A stretch of 64,000 bases of DNA from Eudorina sp. 2006-703-Eu-15 (Eukaryota > Chlorophyta > Chlorophyceae > Chlamydomonadales > Volvocaceae), in contig BDSI01000012.1 in NCBI GenBank assembly GCA_003117195.1, forward strand, positions 434,001 to 498,000, in the 5' to 3' direction. The position numbers were made by a program, and so were the translations under genes. The notes beneath the pieces are model-generated. The model was not told the origin of the DNA. It searched no databases and worked only from the letters and a program-made list of their open reading frames with translations. Positions 57,893 to 64,000 of the stretch are shown in pieces. Numbering within the stretch: position 1 is the first letter of the stretch; the number at the start of each line of letters is the position of its first letter.

Positions 57893-58163
57893 CTGAAATA
57901 TTCATGTTGTCAGGTTAGGAGTGTATAACTATAGCTTTGAGCGCATAATGTCGACGAAAGTTCATTGACTAGAAAGGAGAGAAGACTGTAAGGCGACAGT
58001 CGTCGTTGCCGTACTACCTTACCGTCGTGGCTTTACGTTTCGAACGAGGCCACCGATGCAGTGCTAGCAGACCTGCTGTAATGCGTATAATCTGCCGAGC
58101 ATTAACGAAGCTTACCTAGAAACTGCTGCTAGACGGGCGGTAGAGCCCCCACACGCGTTAAAA
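57893..58163. promoter_or_regulatory. Divergent promoter region, IPK and ERGIC3
   Basis: Only 271 bases lie between the two putative start codons, so the genes probably share a bidirectional promoter. It is more AT-rich than its surroundings (for example TATAACTATAGC at about 57928-57939). No specific element could be assigned. Confidence 0.5.
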
Positions 58164-60639
58164 ATGAGCAACTCGGGTGGGGGCTTCTTTTCTAAACTAA
58201 AAGCCTTAGATGCTTATCCTAAGATCAATGAGGACTTCTTTACAAAGACGATGTCGGGTGGCATCATCACGATCGTGGCCTCAGTTGTGATGGTTCTGCT
58301 TTTCTTATCGGAGCTACGTAGGTCGTAAGCAACGTTTAGATTTTGAAGCGTTCTCATACGTCCTTGGGGGTACACGTCCTCAGAAATGTTATCTTGCTAT
58401 TACAGGACTGTACCTTACAACGCAGTCGGTGCACGAACTTTCTGTGGATGTTGGGAGAGGAGAGAAGATCTCGATACACGTAAGGCCGCGACATATGAAT
58501 TTTCCTGCCTCCACTTTGCCACCTGTGTGCTTCTCGCCTTGATCAAGGATTCGGACTGATACGGCTGTGATGTCTTGCAGTTTGACATGACGTTCCCCAA
58601 GGTTCCCTGCGCGTGGCTGAGCCTGGACGCGATGGACATCAGCGGGGAGCTTCATCTCGATCTGGTAGTTGAGCTTTTATTTCGATTATATGCAGTGGTG
58701 AACGTCGTAGTGCTGTGCCGTCAAAGTGACGATGTGCTGGTCCGGTGTCAACAGGACCACGACGTGTACAAGCAGCGGTTGAGCGCGACCGGGTCGCCTG
58801 TCAAGGAGGTGGAGAAGCACGATGTGCATGCGACGAAAAAGGTGGCCGCAGTCAACACGACATCAAACGAAACGGTGGTGTGCGGCAGCTGCTATGGCGC
58901 AGAGGAGAAACAGGGGGACTGCTGTAATACATGCGATGAGGTAAGCAAACACGCAAGGGTTAGTGCGGGGTGTTACGGCCGGGTACATTGTAATCCTTCT
59001 TCGAGTGTACGGCACGTTGGAAAGGCGTACGTTGGCCCACACATATGCTCGCGCTCGCATGAGGCGCCAACGAGTGCGATACATATAGTCGGTAAACCCC
59101 GTCGATACTTGCAAAGTTGGGCTCAAGCCATGTAGCTGGGGGCATCTGGATGCACCGCAGCATTGGCTCTGGCGAAGGCTCATGCAAGGTGGCGAGGCGG
59201 GTTGAGGGTTACTGTTCCAGCACTTGCATAGCAATGGAAACTGTGCTACTGTGGAACTTGCTGAATACTTCTTTAAGCTGTTGAGGCAGTTCCAGGTATT
59301 GCGGCGAGCTGTGGCGAAAGTAATCCACCTGAGCAGGATTAGGAGCAGCCATGGCCGTACCGCGCGGGCAATGCGAGTTTGCGAAGTCCAGACGGCAGTT
59401 TTAGACCTCGAGACCGAGCACGTGGCCGTGGCTTGGTGTTGTGTGCTGTCGCATTCAGGTTCGTGCTGCCTACCGCCGCAAGGGATGGGCCCTTGCGAAT
59501 GTGGATCACGTTGAGCAGTGTGCTCACGACCTGTACACGGAGAGCATCAAGGAGCAAGTCGGCGAAGGCTGCCATATGTGGGGCATGCTGGAGGTAAGCC
59601 CACACAGCGGACACGTGGCAGCGCGCTGGGAACACAATGGTGGATTTTGCACTAGAGAACCACCTCGGTTCAACCACCTCGCAGCAGCCGACCCTTGTGG
59701 TTGGATGCGGCGGCGCGGGCGGCGATATGCAAGCGTGAGCCGATCTGTCTCTTGGCACGTGGCGGCCTGCTTCTGGCGCGCGGTTGATGCGGTACGGATG
59801 CCCTGTGTGACGGTCGCGACTGGCGCACACCCTGGTGTTGGTGAAACAGGTCAACAAGGTCGCGGGCAACTTTCACTTTGCGCCTGGGAGATCATACCAG
59901 CAAGGCAGCATGCACGTGCACGACATTGCGCCGTTCGGTGATGCCGTCATCGACTTCCGCCACACTGTCCACAAGCTGAGCTTTGGGGATCCCTACCCGG
60001 GCATGAAGAACCCGTTGGACTCGGTGAAGGCGGGCTACGGGGCCGCGCCCGCAAGCGGCATGTTCCAGTACTTCTTGAAGGTGCGTACTGCTTTGGTCTC
60101 GAGGTTCGAAGCTAATGGTGGGATGGCAGGCTGGTGAGCCAAGGTCGTGAACAGGCCCTCATCTTCTGCGACGTACGGTGCAGCGGATGGGTTGCCCTAA
60201 AGATCAAACTGGGAGGGCGGTGGGCATGTAACAGTATACGCGGCACGCTTCCTTGGACGACAGCCCGCAGGTCAACTTTATGCGGGCCGCTGTTACTGTC
60301 TCTCACGGCTGCGATTGCGACCCGCGGGTGCAGGTGGTGCCCACGTCGTACACCGGCATCGACAACAAGACCCTGGCCACTAACCAGTTCTCTGTGACTG
60401 AGAACTTCCGAGAAGCGCAGGGCGGGGCTGGGAAGACCCTGCCGGGTGTCTTTTTCTTCTATGACCTGTCTCCAATCAAGGTTCGCATTGTGGAGCACAG
60501 TTCTTCTTTCCTGTCCTTCTTGACCAGCGTGTGCGCCATCGTGGGAGGCGTGTTCACGGTTTCCGGAATTGTGGATGCGTTTGTGTACACCAGCACGCGG
60601 CTGATAAAGAAGAAGATGGAGCTTGGGAAGTTCAGCTGA
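58164..60639 (+). CDS. ERGIC3: ERGIC3/Erv46 ER-Golgi cargo receptor (7 exons, 389 aa)
   Basis: Exons 58164-58317, 58406-58479, 58581-58664, 58755-58940, 59459-59593, 59850-60080 and 60334-60639 join into 390 codons with the stop. Erv46/ERGIC3 cycles between ER and Golgi in COPII/COPI vesicles and, with Erv41, returns escaped ER proteins. The N-terminus LKALDAYPKINEDFFTKTMS is the family start, followed by membrane segment 1 (about 31-50). The luminal part has VPCAWLSLDAMDISGELHLD, the cysteine motif CGSCYGAEEKQGDCCNTCDE (about 146-165), VRAAYRRKGWAL, and FHFAPGRSYQQGSMHVHDI. Membrane segment 2 (FLTSVCAIVGGVFTVSGIVD) lies near the C-terminus. The cytosolic tail ends KKKMELGKFS; the basic end could serve in COPI retrieval, although it is not a canonical KKXX. 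Confidence 0.95.
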
Positions 60640-62128
60640 GTCGAGTGAAGTTCCTCGACAAGACGGGATATGTAGATGCATCCGACGTAAATGCGTGGGT
60701 GGGAGTATACGGGGGCTGCTGACTGAGTCTTGACGCAGGGGGCCGCACGCTTCGAGCGCGCATTTGCCGTGATTTGCAGGGATGCCTGTTGTCCCTTCCG
60801 CGGCAGAAGACATGTTGGCGCGCATATCGCGCACCATTGCCGGCACGTCATTTCGCCGGCATGAGCTAACGGTTGAGAAGCGGTTGGTCCTAACGAACTA
60901 GCGCAGTGACGCGAGCAGCGTTCCGGTTTTAGTTGCTCTGGCGTAATCTATTGTCGTGTTTACGGACGTTTGTGGTTCGAATGAGCCCTTAGCGAGCCAG
61001 CTGGGCTTGCCGTATGGCTCCAGGGCGCTGCCAGGCCGGATTTGGTGCCGTACCTAGGTGTCATCGATAGCTCGAACCAACATCGGAGCCTGACACGCAT
61101 GCGCATATGAACAACTGCACGTGGCGACGTGATGCGCGCCCATGACGGTGCCTGAGCACAATTTCGGGAGTGGTCTTCACCAACGATGACCGCGTTTCAG
61201 TTCCACCAAATACGCTGCCAATCGGGCAGGTTGGGCAAGTCAGGTTGTTTGCACCCGGGCAAGGCTAAAAAACGTTGCGGGCGTGCCGGCCGTTGCCTGC
61301 TCGCGATGTTACAAGAAGGAAGTGCTCATGTCCCGCAGCGACGGCACGCGACACGATTTCGGCGGCTATACCCAATTTTGATCATCCAATTAACCTGTCG
61401 TTCCATCTTGGCGCCTGCATGTTGCGGCTTATTACTCATCGCCACGGTTACAGCATCCCAAATAGTAACACTAATAAATATGAAACAATTAGTACCCCCC
61501 AAGGCTTTCTCGTGGTCAACAAACTTTTTCAGGATTAAAAGTAAATGCAGCAAATTGGCGGGTAAGTCTTCTTTTGGTCCGCAACTCCGACTCACCCTCA
61601 GGCTGCTGATATAGAATGAAAATAATGATGTGCGCCCCATTGGATGAAGCAATACCCAGCCATACTGCTGTCACTTCAGATATTTGAGGATGTTTCACAG
61701 ATCTTTTACCCCGGATATTTCCACGTACTGCGCCACCTTTGCAGTACAGCAAGTAATGCCCTTTCGATGAGCGTTGCGCCCAAAGTGGAAGGATTGCGTT
61801 TACAACAGTGAATATACTTGAGCCTCATATCCCAAGTCTAATATTGGCGGCTTCGTCCACGCTCCTGTTTCTTCCTAAGAAGGACGTGCCCTGAACGCAT
61901 CCTGCTTACTATTTACTGACAATATCGACTGAATGAACTGTAACTGTTGACGAGGCTTGCAGACAACGTCCTGGACCTGTCGAGGGAGCTGGAGGCGCGC
62001 TTTGGTGATTGTCGACGGCGTATTTTGTTACATGTCTATCTGATAAGAGCATGAACCCTGAAAGGTGTTGGGAGGCGGAGTGATTCAAGAGGCAGAAAGC
62101 GACTACGGACGGCCCAGCGCGGTTCAAG
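60640..62128. other. Intergenic region upstream of the last gene
   Basis: About 1.5 kb. An exon-like stretch at 61963-62004 (DNVLDLSRELEARFG, bounded by CAG and GTGATT) could be an upstream exon of the next gene, read in a different frame through 62439-62503. Otherwise I see only short unsupported frames. Confidence 0.4.
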
Positions 62129-64000
62129 ATGCCGGGAAAGAGTCGATGCGCAGCCGATAAGTATCGCCGAGAACGTCTGGAAATGATGCCTCTATCCGGC
62201 CTGGCAGACAGCCTGCGCACAACAGACACTGCAGATAGTGGACTTTCGGAGATTCCTGCCAACCTGCCTTCGCCGGCGCACAGCCATGGGGAGCTGAATG
62301 ACATGAATACGTAAGTTCATAGTTTTATTTATTATACTGGCAGCAATGTCGCTCAAGGCTTGGCGCGGCGGACGGGGCGGTGAGAGAACCCGCTCGACGC
62401 CGCATGCTTGACGGGCAGTTCGCTGTTACATGACGCAGGGCTGGACTATGCAGCCCGCTCGATGGTCGCCAACAAATTTTGGCCGATCTTGAGACTTTCC
62501 AACGTATGTTGCCTAACTATCTGGGTGGGTGGGAGCGTTCACGGGTGTGCGTGTTCGGTGCATTTCGTCTGATCGCTTCGTATTCCTGTCGGGAACGTGA
62601 ATCTGTTTAAGGCTTTTAACTTGGCAGCGCTATTGGTATGAAGTCAAATGTGAATGCGAGCACCGGTTGCGAGCACCTGTCGCGAGCGAAAGGCGGCACC
62701 ACTGCGCCGTCCGTAAAACGTGTTGCATGGCTGCATTCCCGCCGCACCGAAAAGGAATCTACGCTTATTTCAGCATTTAAATCGTACCGCTTGGGCGATC
62801 ACCGTGCCTTCGTTCAGGCCCGAGGCCGACGTCGGCAGCATCCCTGACATTCAACGGCTATGCGTCACCCTCTTCCTCCGGCGACTCCACGCCGACCAAC
62901 TCCTCGGGGGACTCCGCTTGCAGCATGGTCGGCTTCAGCAACAGCGGGGATGACAGCGCCACGACGGTCACCTCCCGCGGCGAGCTGCGGCCCCGCCGGA
63001 CGTCCTCCGGCGCCGCCGCCGCCGATGTCCGCGCCGCCGCCGCCGCCGCCGATGTCCGCGCCGCCGGCGGCGCGGACGCCCTGAGCGACGATGAGGGCTC
63101 CACCGCGCCGCGTGAGATCCACTCGTTCGATGTGCAGCTGGCGCGCATGCTGGCGGCTGTGTCGCAGGGCGCCGTCGTGAGTCCGGCCCAGCTGCTGCAG
63201 GTGCTCCTCAACTTCGCGCCCGAGGACTACTTGGTGAGCGGCGGGCGAGCGGGCTGGGTGCGTGGGCGCGTGTGCGCGGTTAAAAAGAAAAACGTGGGTG
63301 CGTGGGGTGCGTGGGCGCGGTTAAAAAGAAAAACAGCCCAGACACATGGGTGAGTGAGATGCACGCCAGGTGAATTACCGTACATGCCCTTCAGCGTGAT
63401 GTGCGCTTGGGGCAAATCGCTTCGGGCCAGCGGCCGAACTTCTGCCGGCGATGGTCACTCTCGGGGCGAACAGCTCCGCGGCCTCCCCCCCCGTCGATTG
63501 TACCAAAGATGGGCGCGGTTTGAGGAATCCGTTCGGAGCAAAAAGAGAGTGTGCGTAACCCGTCACAGACACCTAACGAGGTGCGGCCTAGTTGCCTTAT
63601 TGGGGTACGGACCCTCTCGTCCCGCCCAGCCTCTTCATCAGGACAAGTTGCGGCGCCGGGATGTTTTCCTGCCTGCCTTCCCATCGATGGTTGTGTTCAT
63701 GTGTTCTGGTTCGGCGAGTACAAGATGAAGCACCTGCTGAGTGCTGGCCAAGGGTCGCGCCTCCCTCGCGGGTTGGTGATGCGCACGCAGGACCTCGTGA
63801 ATTCGGTGGTCGAGAGCGGCTGCAGCTGCGTCCACTTGCTGGCCTGCCACCTCCACAACCTGCGCACCATGGCGGAGGAAGCCATCGACGGAACAGCGGC
63901 CGGCGAAGGCAAAGACAAAGACAAAGACACGGCACCTGCCGCCGCGGGGCCCGGCGCCGCAGCCGCCGCCGCTGCTGCTGCGACCGGCAAATCCTCCAAG
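62129..64000 (+). CDS. Unknown protein, 5' part of a gene running off the right edge
   Basis: A consistent path is 62129-62310, 62439-62503, 62839-63233 and 63719-64000+, with phases 2, 1, 0. It gives at least 308 codons with no stop at the window end. The N-terminal part is basic then polar (MPGKSRCAADKYRRERLEMM). A Ser/Gly/Ala-rich linker with a CCG-rich alanine stretch follows. Next is a helical, conserved-looking region: HSFDVQLARMLAAVSQGAVV, SPAQLLQVLLNFAPEDYL, then YKMKHLLSAGQGSRLPRGLV and VMRTQDLVNSVVESGCSCVH. After that comes another low-complexity KDKDKD and poly-Ala tract. I do not recognise the family. An alternative start uses an exon at 61963-62004 and reads the 62439 exon in another frame; it needs an extra speculative exon at 62628-62712. 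Confidence 0.5.
63268..63338. repeat. Tandem duplication with GGTTAAAAAGAAAAAC
   Basis: A unit of about 45 bases containing GCGCGGTTAAAAAGAAAAAC is present twice in the intron at 63234-63718 of the unknown gene. A shorter GTGCGTGGG motif repeats around it. Confidence 0.75.

Noticed and set aside
31357..60639. A functional secretory-pathway gene cluster (EMC2, MOGS, ERGIC3)
   Set aside because: The genes are in mixed orientation with unrelated genes between them and belong to different steps; eukaryotic gene order gives no support beyond chance.
61963..62712. Alternative 5' structure of the last gene through DNVLDLSRELEARFG and an exon at 62628-62712
   Set aside because: It needs an unknown upstream start and an extra exon with a weak GTAAAA donor, while the path starting at ATG 62129 closes all phases without them. 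It is kept only as an alternative.
1..64000. tRNA, rRNA or bacterial contamination
   Set aside because: I saw no convincing tRNA arms or rRNA sequence, and almost every recognised gene is interrupted by spliceosomal introns, so the window is nuclear eukaryotic DNA.

Overview
The window is nuclear DNA from an intron-rich, mostly GC-rich eukaryote. A green alga (chlorophyte lineage) is the best fit. I see a plant-type DEG9 nuclear serine protease, an ABCI-type soluble ABC ATPase, an MFSD5/MOT2-type molybdate transporter, an isopentenyl phosphate kinase, and a very large INCENP with a recognisable IN-box. Introns are GT-AG (one is GC-AG), there are CNG-rich and GT-rich microsatellites, and one intron holds a short TTTTAGGG-like telomeric string. 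There are no operons, rRNA genes, CRISPR arrays or convincing tRNA genes. The species assignment is inference.

Layout: 631-798 (+) small membrane ORF of unknown identity; 6983-2961 (-) type II membrane GT4-like glycosyltransferase; 7937-7303 (-) PRA1-like membrane protein; 8275-10043 (+) ABCI/CAF16-like ATPase; 10842-16177 (+) INCENP; 17099-16626 (-) LYR-motif protein; 22128-18399 (-) MFSD5/MOT2; 24295-28878 (+) Msp1/ATAD1 AAA ATPase; 30522-29617 (-) four-TM protein A; 33794-31357 (-) EMC2; 34136-40528 (+) DEG9; 42021-41219 (-) four-TM protein B, paralogue of A; 44967-53715 (+) alpha-glucosidase I (MOGS/GCS1); 57892-54630 (-) isopentenyl phosphate kinase; 58164-60639 (+) ERGIC3/Erv46; 62129 to the right edge (+) unknown gene, cut by the window end.

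Gene models were built by hand from splice sites. For nearly all of them the exon phases add up to one open frame from ATG to stop, which is the main support for the exon boundaries. Several products act in the secretory pathway (EMC2 in membrane-protein insertion, MOGS in N-glycan trimming, ERGIC3 in ER-Golgi cycling, a probable Golgi glycosyltransferase, a PRA1-like protein). Eukaryotic neighbours need not be functionally linked, and I read this as coincidence.

The most unusual non-genic features are: a dispersed repeat of about 55 bp present at least six times in introns and intergenic DNA; a MITE-like element at 43634-43893; a 17-bp inverted repeat inside the EMC2/DEG9 divergent promoter; intronic tandem repeats that start exactly at 5' splice sites in two genes; and two paralogous four-TM genes with identical intron positions flanking EMC2 and DEG9.
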